64,000 nucleotides of DNA from Eleusine coracana subsp. coracana. Its lineage: Eukaryota; Streptophyta; Magnoliopsida; Poales; Poaceae. Positions within the stretch are counted from its first letter, which is position 1; every line of letters begins with the position of its first letter. The position numbers and the translations under genes are program-made. Shown piece by piece: positions 1 to 10,074 of this stretch. The stretch lies in NCBI GenBank assembly GCA_032690845.1, contig CM064432.1:57224071-57288070 (forward strand), written 5' to 3'. The notes under the pieces were generated by a model, which made no database searches, was not told where the DNA came from, and saw nothing but the letters and a program-made list of their open reading frames with translations.

Positions 1-1194
1 AGAAACGAACACACCCATTGTATTTATGACTTGTTGCCTGTGGTAAAATTATTGACATCAAAACAGTGATGCTATAGCCTATAATGAAATGATTTGAGCC
101 TGATAATTTTTCTGGGAGCTAAACAACATGTCTCCTTTGTTTTTTATCTTTCTCGAAAGTTTGATTTTTTGTTGTATGTATGGTATGGTTAGCAAGTACA
201 TCGTCAATTTCCTCTTCTGCATGGATATCTAGCTTGTTCAATTCATGATTCAGTTATTATGTGAAGCAAAATTCAGTTATTGTTGGTTAAATGATAGTTA
301 TGTCACACACATCTGTTTGATGTCTTCAATGGACAACATCCTTAGCTAAAGAACTCTGAGTTGTACTATGCTCTTGTATTTTATCTTCGTAAGCATTTAT
401 TTAACTCCAAATTCTATTAACTTTTTGCATTGCTTCTCTGATGTTGTCTGAAGCAGATATCACACAACATTCTACTGAAGTTCAAGCTGAATAAAGGCTA
501 CTAATGTTCAAGTTAATTTATCTGGATAATGTCACTGATCCAACATGGATGTTTTTTTGCTTTATTTCTATTAAGCTATGTAAATTATGTACTGTTAGAG
601 GAGACTTGAGATTATGATACTGTAAGAACTAGTGTTCTAAATTCTGTAAATTATGCCATCAAGCTTCTAAATTCTATAAATTATACCATCAAGCTTCCGT
701 ATTTCTGAATTTTGTCACTAATACTGAAAGTTGCTTGCTAATTAGTTGATGTTCTTTATAACCTGAATGAAACAAAATGGGGTATATCGAACAGTCTGCG
801 ACGATGGAATTAATCTGATCAGATTCAACTTTCTATTTTTTATGCAAACTTGGTTATCTGTTTTACTGAAAAATGCTTAGAACTTTGTATGAATTCTTGC
901 ATGAAAGAAGCAAGCGGTGATGGTAACCTTATCAATTCTAGGCCAAGGTGACCTGATCAGACTCACATGCGATCAACCAATCATGCCTTTGTGCACCCAT
1001 GCATGCAGCCCAAAGCGAATTGCAGTCGACCAAACACGTGCCCAGTCGAGCCAGGCTAAGAACAAATCAGCCTACCAAACACGTTGGCTTGCATCTGTGG
1101 AGCCTGGTTCTGCTCGGCCTGCATCTACCCTCGAGCCAGGCCCAGACTGAGCCAGGTAACCAAACACACCCATAAAGTCGGATATTTGTATTTA
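1..1194. other. AT-rich intergenic DNA, no gene seen
   Basis: No reading frame here has coding character. From about 975 to 1170 the sequence is richer in GC and contains several short related words around 'gagccagg', but nothing recognisable. Confidence 0.5.
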
Positions 1195-1450
1195 TCAATA
1201 TTGTTCGGTCAATAGCCGACAATAGAACAAGCAGCAAAGAGTTTCTGATTCGATTAGAACAATCTACATAGACTCTACACAATACTGATATTGTTTGGTC
1301 AGGAGCCCACAATAGCACAAGCAGCAAGAGTTTCTGATTCGATTAGAACAAGCTACATAGACTCTGCACAATACTGATATTGTTTGGTCAGGATCCAACA
1401 ATAACACAAGCAGCAAGAGTTTCTGATTCGATTAGAACAAGCTACATAGT
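1195..1450. repeat. 89-bp tandem repeat, about 2.9 copies
   Basis: The word 'gtttctgattcgattagaac' recurs at 1241, 1330 and 1419, a period of 89 bp. Each unit also carries a 'gatattgtttggtcagga' or 'ttgttcggtcaatag' block and 'cacaagcagcaagag'. The array lies just 3' of the minus-strand coiled-coil gene. Confidence 0.85.
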
Positions 1451-1501
1451 AATAACGATTACATTATCAGCGTACCAACTGCAGTGATTTGACTACTCTT
1501 A

Positions 1502-2975
1502 TCATATGTCTTTCGCCTTAGCCACTTCTTGTTCAAGTGTCTTTATCTCCCTCTCCAACTTCTTGATTTCAACAGTCATGGCATCCTTTTCTTTATATTC
1601 TTTGGACAACATTTCAATAGCTTCCTTATACTCTAGTGCCACCTTATTGAACTCCTTCTTCATGTGATGAAATTTCTTCTGTATGTCTCTGTACTTTTTC
1701 TTTGTTAGTTTCAGTTCCTTTTCCAAGTCAGATATCTGATTCAGGGTTGCACTGTAAAGATCAAGGACCTTGTTCACATCATTCTGAAGTTTCTTGACAA
1801 CCTTGCATCCATTGCATTTCCTTCTCATCTGTCAGCAAATAAATCAGTCAACTAATATGAAATTGTTTTGAGTGTCCACATCAAGCATATGGATATCGCC
1901 ATACACATTATTTTAAGTAAACTGAAATTGCCAGTACTATAAATAAAATGTATAATAAGCATATAATATTTATATACACACTATTTTTAGTATAATACAG
2001 TTGCAGGTTATCTAAGATTATACAAAATTGTTCATCAAGTTTAAAATGTATAATAAGCATGTAATATTTATATACACACTATTTTTCAGTATAATACAGT
2101 TGCAGGTTATCTATGATTATGCAAAATTGTTTATCTAGTTCAAAATGTATAATAAGCATGTAATATTTATATACACACTATTTTCAGTATAATACAGTTG
2201 CAGGTTATCTAAAGATTATGCAAAATTGTTCATCGAGTTCAAAATGTATAATAAGCATGTAATATTTATATACACACTATTTTCAGTATAATACAGTTGC
2301 AGGTTATCTAAGATTATGCAAAATTGTTCACCGATGAAAAAATATATAATAAGCATGTAATATTTATATGCACACTATTTTCAGTATAATACAGTTGTAG
2401 GTTATCTAAGATTATGCAAAATTATTCATCGAGTACAAATATAACGATATCTGGAACTCTCTAATATCGTTTCACTTTTACAGATCAGGATGCCTGCATG
2501 TATGGGCATTTAGATACACCTTGGATGAGGACTCGCCCTTGTCGACCATGGTGTAGTTCAGTTCACACAACTTGTCATCGGAATTGTGGACATCATGACT
2601 ACTCTCCGTCAAACGAGTCGGAGATGTATGATACATCCTACCTACGTCATCGCGAACATGATGGCCTGCTTGAGTAGATCATTTGCCCCACTTCAACGTG
2701 GCCTCCGCGGTGGGAACGGGAGATCTGGCCTGCTGGTCGATGGTGTAGTTCACCTCGCGCACCTCATTATCGGAACTCTTCACATCAACACTAATCTCTG
2801 TTGCAGAGGTAGACCGAGAGGAACGACAGAATCTACCTCTGGCATCCCGAACCTGATGGAGTGCTTGCCCAGATCGCTTGGCCCGCGTCATCGTCGCCTC
2901 CGCGGTGGGAACTTGAGATGCGCGATGCTGTGGAAGTCGATAAGGTTGCGGGTTGCTAGCGCTCTGCTAGGGACG
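1502..2975 (-). pseudogene. Two-exon repeat-peptide/coiled-coil gene, copy A (one nonsense codon)
   Basis: I do not recognise this family. Exon 1 (about 2975-2520) encodes two consecutive versions of a roughly 64-residue unit. Each has the order P-T-A-E-A-T, an H-x-V-R-D-x-x-G-R block, an acidic S-D-x-x-x-E stretch and N-Y-T-[IM]. Exon 2 (1828-1502) encodes about 108 residues starting MRRKCNGCKVVKKL, mostly charged heptad-like coiled coil, ending at a stop at 1502. The intron (2519-1829) has GT/AG borders and keeps phase 0. A TGA at 2679-2681 interrupts the second unit where the first unit has arginine (CGA). The same gene in the opposite orientation lies at 7728-8744, and comparison of the copies supports both exons. 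No start codon is evident upstream. The function is unknown. It could be a transposon-borne ORF. Confidence 0.6.
1948..2443. repeat. 98-99-bp tandem array, about 5 copies, inside the intron of copy A
   Basis: The word 'atgtataataagcat' begins at 1948, 2046, 2145 and 2244, with a variant near 2342. Each unit continues with 'ttatatacacactatttt', 'agtataatacagttgcaggtt' in slightly varied form and 'caaaattgtt'. The array fills most of the 690-bp intron of the coiled-coil gene. The matching intron of the plus-strand copy (8094-8414) lacks it. Confidence 0.88.
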
Positions 2976-3624
2976 GGTGACTGGGCGGCTGGGCTACCGA
3001 TCTGTCAGGTGCTTTTTTATCATCAAAAAAAAAAAAAAAACTGCAACTGATTGGTTGGCAAGTCCTTCAGAATAGCCGTCCTGCGGCCTGGCCCGTCACG
3101 ATCCATATGAAGCAGATTCGTGGTTCAAGACCAAAAGCCTGTTGGGTTAAGTCCGTCTCTCAGTTCATTCAGGCCCATTCATTGATGTATTCATCTTTTT
3201 TTCCCCTGTTGATGTTCAAATAGGTTGCACTTTTCTATTTCAATACTTCCCATTATAAACAATATTTAAGATACAAATTTGAAAACACGTTTGAATATCG
3301 CATTTTCATTTGATGTATTTGGTTTAATTTTTATTTTTCCCCTTTTGATGAAATAGGTCGCACTTTTTCCCCTGTTGATGAAAACATTGATTCATGTGTT
3401 TTATTTTTTTGTATTCATTCTTAGTAAAACTAAAATTAACTGAAAATAAAGTACAAATACTTGTCCACTGTAATGATTATACTTTAAATATAGTATATGC
3501 ACTTTATACGTATTTACATGAATTGTCTTTCTGTTTACGATACTAACCATACTTTATTGTCATTACCATACTTTATTTATCATAGTGCTTATTTCAGATA
3601 ATAGGTACAAAGTTTTTTCATAGA
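2976..3624. other. Intergenic DNA, no gene seen
   Basis: AT-rich sequence with a run of about 16 A at 3025-3041. I found no matching target-site duplication that would prove a retroposon there. Confidence 0.4.
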
Positions 3625-4486
3625 TCATATCTTGTATCCAATTGCTCTAATTGGCCCACTTGCTGATGGAAGCTGAAATTGTAATGCTACTACGCCACCT
3701 TGTTGGATTGCCCTGCTGCATATGAATTGAACCCAGCCAGCTGATATGCTTCCACGTCCATCTTTATGTAGGCGAAATGTACACCTAAATTCTAGAGACT
3801 CGTTGGCCCATGTCAATAAGACATCTCGTCCACCTCTAGGCATCCAGCTTTCACAGTACGCTCGTGGCAAAACCTATGTTCAAATCAATATTATTAGTTC
3901 ATATACAAGAATGTCATGAAATTTTTTCATACTACAGTAATACTTACCAAGCACTCTGTAGCATTAGTTGTGATGACCTTCAAAACATATATAGGTGGAA
4001 CTGTCCATGAGTTTCTTGTCAATGCCAACAATCTGGCCTTTTGTGCTGTAACTAAGTTGATACGTTTGCATATATAGAATTGTGTCCTCATCAGCTGCAA
4101 TGTTCCTGCTATCCAGTCAGCTGTTGGATTGAACAAAAAAATAAATCAGTTACTAGTTAAAATGATATATTTTTTATTCATTCAAAAATAATACTTACTT
4201 CTTGAACAGACAGTCTCGCTTATATTTGAGTATCCTGTATACCTTGAAGCCCATTCAGTAATACGAGGATCAATTGTTTTTAACTGCACAATTTTGTTTT
4301 CACTAGTTCTTCGTAAACATGTGAGCCTTGTGTCTGCATGATAGTTACATGTTATAATTATTTACAACTCATTTATATATTACATATTCAAATGGATTGT
4401 TTACATGAACTAACCATCTGCACAATGGTGACAGTGTTGTATTGTATAATATTTGGGCAATTAGCAAGCAATTCATTATCGATGTC
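3625..4486 (-). CDS. B3-like domain gene, 5'-incomplete
   Basis: Four exons chain on the minus strand with canonical borders and unbroken frame: 4486-4415, 4283-4199, 4120-3948 and 3873-3625, about 192 residues ending in a natural stop. The last 100 or so residues have a B3 DNA-binding-like layout: a first strand 'YVLKVITTNATECLVLP', then W-M-P-R-G-G, a strand with 'FRCTFRLHKDGRGSISAGW', 'VQFICSRAIQQGG' and 'VVALQF'. In B3 proteins the corresponding G-W-x-x-F and L-x-x-G-D segments are hallmarks; here the final D is replaced. The N-terminal part is not recognised. Further upstream, 4795-5060 holds possible exon pieces, but I could not chain them. It could be a weakly conserved plant B3 (REM-like) gene or a relic. 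B3 membership is inferred from the pattern only. Confidence 0.5.
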
Positions 4487-5488
4487 CTACAATGTCCAGT
4501 ATGTTATAATATTTTTTCAAGTTGGAATATCAATCGAACATAATAAATTATGAAATGCTATAAAATATGGAAATTCAAATATTTCTGGATCAAATGATTT
4601 TTTTATTAAACTTTGACCTACATACTCCAATAAATATCTGTCGCATTATTTCTCATTCAATTGTCAGTAGTTGATATGTTTTCAACTGACAATTGTACGT
4701 TGCATATGCCTGTAAAAAATAACGAAATAAATAAGGAAGTTGTCTATGATGTTCCAGGTATGCAAGAAATCAACAATTCAACGGACATGATAACCTTGTT
4801 CGGTGATTCCGTTTTTCAAATATACTGCCCATATAAATAACTTGTTCTGGTTCTACTGGTAGTAGAGAAAACATAATTTGAATGAACCTTATATTTGTAT
4901 TACCTGTGCTGGAATATGTTATAATAAACCATCAGTGGTGACAACGTTTGTTTTGAAGACCATTGTTAGAAGAATGTCATCAATTAGTACCTACCTGTGT
5001 TGTGAAACCGAAACCTTTGTTGGAAAAAGCTACAAAGGAAACTACCTCAGTTGTCAGTTTATATGCTGAACAAATTTAGCAGTCCACAAATAAATTGTAA
5101 TATCTATGTTTCACAAGAATCACAACTGCTCTATATAAATCTACAAAGCATCTAGCTTTCACACTTGTTCTAACACCTTATGTGCTCTACTTTCCACTGT
5201 TCTAAATCCTTACTTCATCTGCTTTCCACTGCGAAAGGCAGAACAATCCAAGTATTTGGACATCAGTCAATTTGAAGCGTGCTAAAATAGATGTCTCCTA
5301 CTAAGGAATCAATTGATCATCAGCATCTGGTATGAATCTTCTGCATGTTAATTCATTTACACTAGATAATTTTTATTGTGATTTCTTCCACAATATGCTT
5401 GACTTCAACTTATTCTCAGTGCAAGACAAAACAAGTGGTCTATTTATACAAAGAAACTACTAATCAAATCGTTCACCAAAATTGCAAT
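4487..5488. other. No complete gene; possible upstream exons of the B3-like gene
   Basis: On the minus strand about 4863-4795 is open and ends at a possible donor, and 5058-4996 reads 'VVSFVAFSNKGFGFTTQ' before a GTAGGT donor. I could not join these to each other or to the B3-like exons, and adjacent stretches have stops. The region may be decayed coding sequence. Confidence 0.3.
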
Positions 5489-6014
5489 ATGCTCCCTTCT
5501 TGGGTTCACCGGATGATTGAGTCCAGCTTCTTTGGGAAGTGCAATTTACATCTTTTAGAAGATAAGTTCACTGAAAGAAATATCTTCTGTATTGACTGCT
5601 TTGCGAAGAAATATGGAATGCATCCAGTTATTTGTTTTTCGATGTACAAGAGAAGCACACATGCATCATCGTTTTATTCAGATACGTCGGGCATCATATT
5701 CCAATGTGGTTAGAGTTAACGAAATAAAGTTACTAGTAGATATATCTAAGATCCAGACTTATATTATCAATAGCCATCGTATTGTTTTCATCAACTGGAG
5801 ACCTAAACGAGGAACAAAGGATGGTCTTCCATTTACTAATAGGTGCGAGCGATGCTCGCATATGTTGATTGGGGACTATAGCTACTGCTCAATTCAATGT
5901 ATGACTGGATATGTCCATTGTCAATATGCAGCCACCACTGACACCATACAAAGTTGTAGGATGAAACGCAGAAAAGGAATTCCTCAACGGTCTCATCTGG
6001 GTTGCCTTTTTTAG
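5489..6014 (+). pseudogene. PLATZ-family zinc-binding protein, single frameshift
   Basis: PLATZ proteins are plant-specific zinc-dependent AT-rich DNA-binding proteins. From ATG 5489 the frame reads 'MLPSWVHRMIESSFFGKC', then an H, 'NIFCIDCFAKKYG' and on to about 5635. The rest of the domain continues in another frame (5640-6014): 'REAHMHHRFIQIRR', 'NVVRVNEIKLLVDISKIQTY', 'INSHRIVFINWRP', and a C-x2-C followed by 'YSYCSIQC'. Together these match the whole PLATZ domain in order. The switch falls at a T5 run (about 5634-5638); counting one T fewer would keep one frame and restore a Cys-x2-Cys pair. No intron interrupts the domain, whereas PLATZ genes usually have introns, so a retrocopy is possible. 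It is either a pseudogene or a sequencing error in the T run. Confidence 0.8.
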
Positions 6015-6554
6015 AGAATAGTGTGTGCTTGTGTATTGTTTGTGTCCCTATTGTCTTTTTCATTGAGTGTTGTAATACTAAATAATGCACTAGTTCTAGT
6101 TATATCTCATTGAATACTAGTTCATCTACCAGTTAATAATATTTTTGTATTAATGGATGAACTACCGTTTTATATTTGAATGTATAAAAAGTTGAAATTA
6201 TCTAGTGGAGTGCATGCTCAACTGAATTGAAGGAACTATTAGTACTGTTGGAAGATGCATGGTTCTCTATGTTGCTGATGCGACACGATCGGTCGGACAG
6301 CCAAAAGTATGCAAATACTGCAACAAATGATCTTGTCCAATATAACGTCATTAACTTTTTTTCAAGCGCAATAACCATTATCCACATAACATCAATCAAT
6401 CCACACCTTCATATTAAATACTAACAGTTCCGATAATAAAATTGAAAGAAGACTAATATTATTTTCATGCGCCATAACCATTATTTACATAACACTAATC
6501 AATGTCCAGCTTCATACTAAATACTAACACTTCCACGAATAAAAGTGAAATAAT
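6015..6554. other. AT-rich intergenic DNA with a degenerate ~103-bp direct duplication
   Basis: The segment from about 6361 ('ttcaagcgcaataaccatta') recurs imperfectly from about 6464 ('ttcatgcgccataaccatta'), ending in both cases near 'tattatt'. No gene is seen. Confidence 0.5.
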
Positions 6555-6845
6555 AGTATTATTTGGTCAAAGTTTCAAGGAAAGCATATAAGTTATATCG
6601 GTTGAAAGACAAGGGTAGCTTCTCAAATAGTACCAGAATGAACACTAAAACAAATCATTCGAATACCACACATCCATAGACAATTCAAACATAAAACTGA
6701 AATAATAGTATTATTATTTCCTAGTTTCCAGCAAACCATATATGTTACATCGGTTCAAAGACGAGGGTAACTCTCACATAGTAGCAGAATTAACACTACA
6801 ACAACACAATTGATATACCACACATCTGTAGATAATTCAAACATG
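6555..6845. repeat. ~152-bp imperfect tandem duplication
   Basis: Two consecutive related units begin 'agtattatt' at 6555 and 6707. Both contain 'ttatatcggttgaaagac' or 'ttacatcggttcaaagac', followed by 'aataccacacatc' or 'gataccacacatc' and a block of the form 'gacaattcaaacat'. Confidence 0.7.
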
Positions 6846-7078
6846 TCTTTTATTCATGCCTACACCTTTGTCACTTCTTATTCATAGTCCTTAAGTAGAA
6901 GTCAGCTGATGACAGATGGTTGGTAGTTGTCCTGAGTTACTTGGTAAGCACAGCATCCGGTATAGTAACTCATCTCAGAATTTTAGCAGCCGACCCTTAT
7001 GACAAAAAAATATATGTTAGATCTATTGATTGAGAGGAATTAAGTGTCATGCATAGTATATTTGTAGGTAATATATAC

Positions 7079-7473
7079 CTCAGTTAACTCATTTGCAAGT
7101 GACAGTCCATCAAATTCCAACGCACAGATAAAATGAACATCTGCAACAATACATAAATCAATCAAATTGCAATGTGTCGATGAGAGAATAGATGACAGGA
7201 GTAACTTAAGACTACATCTGCTTTGATTCCATTGGTGACAGAACAGACTAGACAATAAGACAGGAAGTAGAAGCCTAAGTTTGAGTGTCTGATTACCTTG
7301 AACGCGAGAGCGTGGCCGCTGAGATTGGTTAGCTCGTGTGCTTGCTTGTCTTTGTCTGACCTCATTGTTGTTGCTGGATCTTGAGAAGCTACATGAGGGT
7401 GCAGCAGCGCAGCAAGAGGGCGCGGGGTCGGAGAAGGAAGGCGTGGCGCCGGAGAGGGTGCCGACAACATGAG
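7079..7473 (-). pseudogene. Unrecognised gene fragment, copy 1 (truncated exon plus next exon)
   Basis: The minus-strand interval 7473-7297 ends at a GTAATC donor. A second exon-like piece (7140-7079) is bounded by TTGCAG and GTATAT and can read 'DVHFICALEFDGLSLANELTE'. The first piece is nearly identical to 12998-12821, where the sequence continues further 5'. In one frame it reads 'MRSDKDKQAHELTNLSGHA', but that frame does not join the second exon. The frame that does join is arginine/proline-rich and unconvincing. It may be a 5' UTR exon or non-coding transcript remnant. Function unknown. Confidence 0.35.
7130..7473. repeat. Segmental duplicate of 12653-12998
   Basis: About 345 bp match the 12.65-kb copy in the same orientation with only a dozen or so differences. 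Homology starts at 'gataaaatgaacatctgcaa' and stops abruptly after 'gccgacaacatgaggcag'. Confidence 0.9.
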
Positions 7474-7727
7474 GCAGAGACGTTTTCTTACAGAAAAAAT
7501 AGCCGCTTGCAAGACAGTTGAACCTTTGAATTAAGTGCCTCCGGAAACGTTGATGCTATATTTGATCATTCAATGTGTGCATCATGCATAAATAAGTTAT
7601 CTATTTTATGTAATAGTCTCCTCATATTTGTGTAAGTTATAATTATGGACACTCTGTCATGTGCCTTGAACTAAGTATTGTAAGTGTGAGTTGGTAATAT
7701 ATTCAATAATAATTTGGAACAAATAAG

Positions 7728-8744
7728 TTGCTCTTTATATATGTGTGTTCCGTTTTTTTATTTACCCAAGTTTCTTCATTGGCCCCTTTAGCCAAGTACA
7801 TCCGTGACTCATTTGGTCCCCCGCACGAAGCCCCCCCACCCCCCACCTCATATCTGTACCAAACCTATCGACTTCCAAATCAACGCGGATCTGCATTCCC
7901 CCTCATCGAGATGATGATGAATCAGGGCAGGAAATCGGTTAAAGAACGTCATCGCCTGCGGGACGCCACAGGTAGATTCTGTCGCTCATCTCCCACCCCA
8001 TCACCGGAGTCCAGTGTTGGCGGCCACACTTCCGATGAGGAGGGTCGCGAGGTCAAGTACACCATCGACAACTAGAGCAGGTCCCACTCCAAGGTGCATC
8101 CTCGCCTACTTTGAAGTATTTAGAATGTGAGACTTCGTGACAACATTTTTTTTCAATCCTAATGAATCATCCACGCAACAGTTAGGTTTTTATTTTTACT
8201 TTCACCTATGTTGGTATGCTTTTTTTAGTAGGATTTCATTGATTTGGAAGGTCATCCAATATATATTTTATATAGAAGCCAACCAATCAGTTTGAGTCAA
8301 GATAGTGAGAAGAGATGGCAACGACATTATAATGTGACTTATATTATTTAAAGAAGTTGAAAGGTTTCTAGGTTGTCTAATTTTTATGTTGTGACTATAT
8401 TTAATTCATGGTAGATGAGAAAGATTTGTAATGCATCCAAGATGGTTAAGAAACTAGAACAAAAGTTATATTATGTCTATGATATTTACAGTGATGCCTA
8501 GCTTGACAATTCTGAATTGTACAATGAACTCAGACATACAAAAAAAAAGTATGGACGCATGCAAGATAAAATTGACACAAGGGAGAAGGAAATCGATAAG
8601 TTGGCAATAAAGCATAACAGAATTATGGGACTGTTCTATAAAGCATTTGAACAGAAGGAGAGCATGGCAGCTGAAATCCATACATTGAAGAAGAACATAA
8701 AGCTACTTGAACACGATTTGGCTATGGCGAAAGGCACCTGGTAA
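7728..8744 (+). pseudogene. Two-exon repeat-peptide/coiled-coil gene, copy B (two nonsense codons)
   Basis: Opposite-orientation paralogue of the gene at 1502-2975. Similarity begins about 7858 ('QTYRLPNQRGS' against 'QPYRLPQHRAS'), includes 'LRDATGRFCRSS', an acidic S-D-E-E stretch and 'REVKYTID', and carries one repeat unit, not two. TAG at 8073-8075 precedes the exon end, and the equivalent donor 'TCCAAG|GTGCAT' is at 8093/8094. Exon 2 starts at 8415 ('MRKICNASKMVKKLEQKLYY') and reaches a stop at 8744. TAG at 8499-8501 interrupts it. The coiled coil 'ELRHTKKKYGRMQDKIDTRE' aligns with copy A. No ATG precedes the similarity, so the left boundary is arbitrary. Function unknown. Confidence 0.6.
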
Positions 8745-9693
8745 TTGTAGTGAAAACATGTCTCTTTGACCGTAGATGGAATAAGAATAATTACTATGTA
8801 CTGTGTCCTGAACATGGCAATGACCACATGATTTGTCTAATATATATAATTATCAAACATCTATATATATGTATGAACTTTGTTATTAGTGCTATATGCT
8901 ATTTGTATCTGAATATGGAACAAGGATTTAGTTGCTCTGTGTGCAAATATTTGATCAAGCCGGTTTTCATCTACACATTTACAAATAACAGCTGACTCTT
9001 TAGTCTTGTGTGACCAATAATACCATATGAGATACACATGACATTTTTTTTTTGTGAATGTTCTGGGACATTAATTTTGTTCACAAAGTCCAATTTTAAT
9101 GTTTGATTTTATTCTGAAAAACATAAATGCTATGTACTACTTTGATGTTCACAACTGTTTTTGTTAATTCTAATTCCAAAATATCTATACATTTTTATCA
9201 ATACATGTACAATTACTACCACCTAAGGTTTAGGAAAGGCATGACAGTTGTTTAGTTCTTGTATCATATGAATCAAAATGTTACTACCACCTAAGGTTTA
9301 GGAATAGCATATCTAAAGAAGGTTTCTTAAGTACATCATGCTAAGCTTTAGGTACAATTGATTAAAATTATTAATTATAACTTCATATTTGATCAAGCTG
9401 GCAGAGGCCAATCAAGCATGGCATTTCAGCGTTGTGTGGTCTAGTGGGCATGTCCTGCACTTATGAAAATTTGATCATTATTTGTTTTTTAGTTATTTGA
9501 TATAGATTCTTTTTTTTAAGAAACAATAAGCCATTGCTACAGTATACAGCATCAAAAGATCTAACATAATATATGTAAATTGTATTTATACAAGTGATGT
9601 GACAAACATAACATATATCATTTATTCATAATATTAATATTAACAATTACATACTCGACAAGCTCAACACTTTATTGTAAATTACATCACTAA
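8745..9693. other. AT-rich intergenic DNA, no gene seen
   Basis: Contains two copies of 'ttactaccacctaaggttta' (about 9212 and 9281) and otherwise nothing with coding character. Confidence 0.45.
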
Positions 9694-10074
9694 TTACAAG
9701 TTTACACTTATAATCCAACAAGTAAATATGTTGTTACCCATAAATGACATCCAAATGAAAAACACAAGCAGAAGACCGAGGTGTGGAAATGAATATTCCA
9801 AAGCCATCCTGATTATGACAGAGGAACCCATCGAAGCTACTGCAAGGTTCAAAAGAGTTGTCAACAACCAGAATATCATTTTTAGTTTCTGTCGTCTAGC
9901 AGGTTGCGCATGATGTAATTCGTGGATGATGTTACAGATCAAGACAGTAAGGATGTTTATGATCATCACAAAACAGATAAATTCTACATCACCATGCTGC
10001 CAAGCGATAGTTATGCGGCGTTCCAAAGATATCAAGAGAAACAACAAAGACCTAGTCATAACACCGATGTCCAT
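9694..10074 (-). CDS. Small multi-pass membrane protein, unrecognised
   Basis: An uninterrupted frame starting at ATG 10074 ('MDIGVMTRSLLFLLISLERR') runs 126 residues to a stop at 9694. It has three or four strongly hydrophobic segments: about residues 9-17 (weak), 30-47, 67-86 and 95-120. A basic linker 'HAQPARRQKLK' sits between the second and third, and it ends 'CWIISVNL'. The clean alternation of hydrophobic helices and charged loops argues against chance, and no intron is needed. I do not recognise the family. It could be a single-exon grass-specific membrane protein or the last exon of a longer gene. No promoter elements were identified. Confidence 0.45.
   Translation of the reverse strand: MDIGVMTRSLLFLLISLERRITIAWQHGDVEFICFVMIINILTVLICNIIHELHHAQPARRQKLKMIFWLLTTLLNLAVASMGSSVIIRMALEYSFPHLGLLLVFFIWMSFMGNNIFTCWIISVNL

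Noticed and set aside
3017..3041. Poly(A) run as a retroposon tail
   Set aside because: I could not find a matching direct repeat on both sides, unlike the confirmed cases in COG3 and ARID4.
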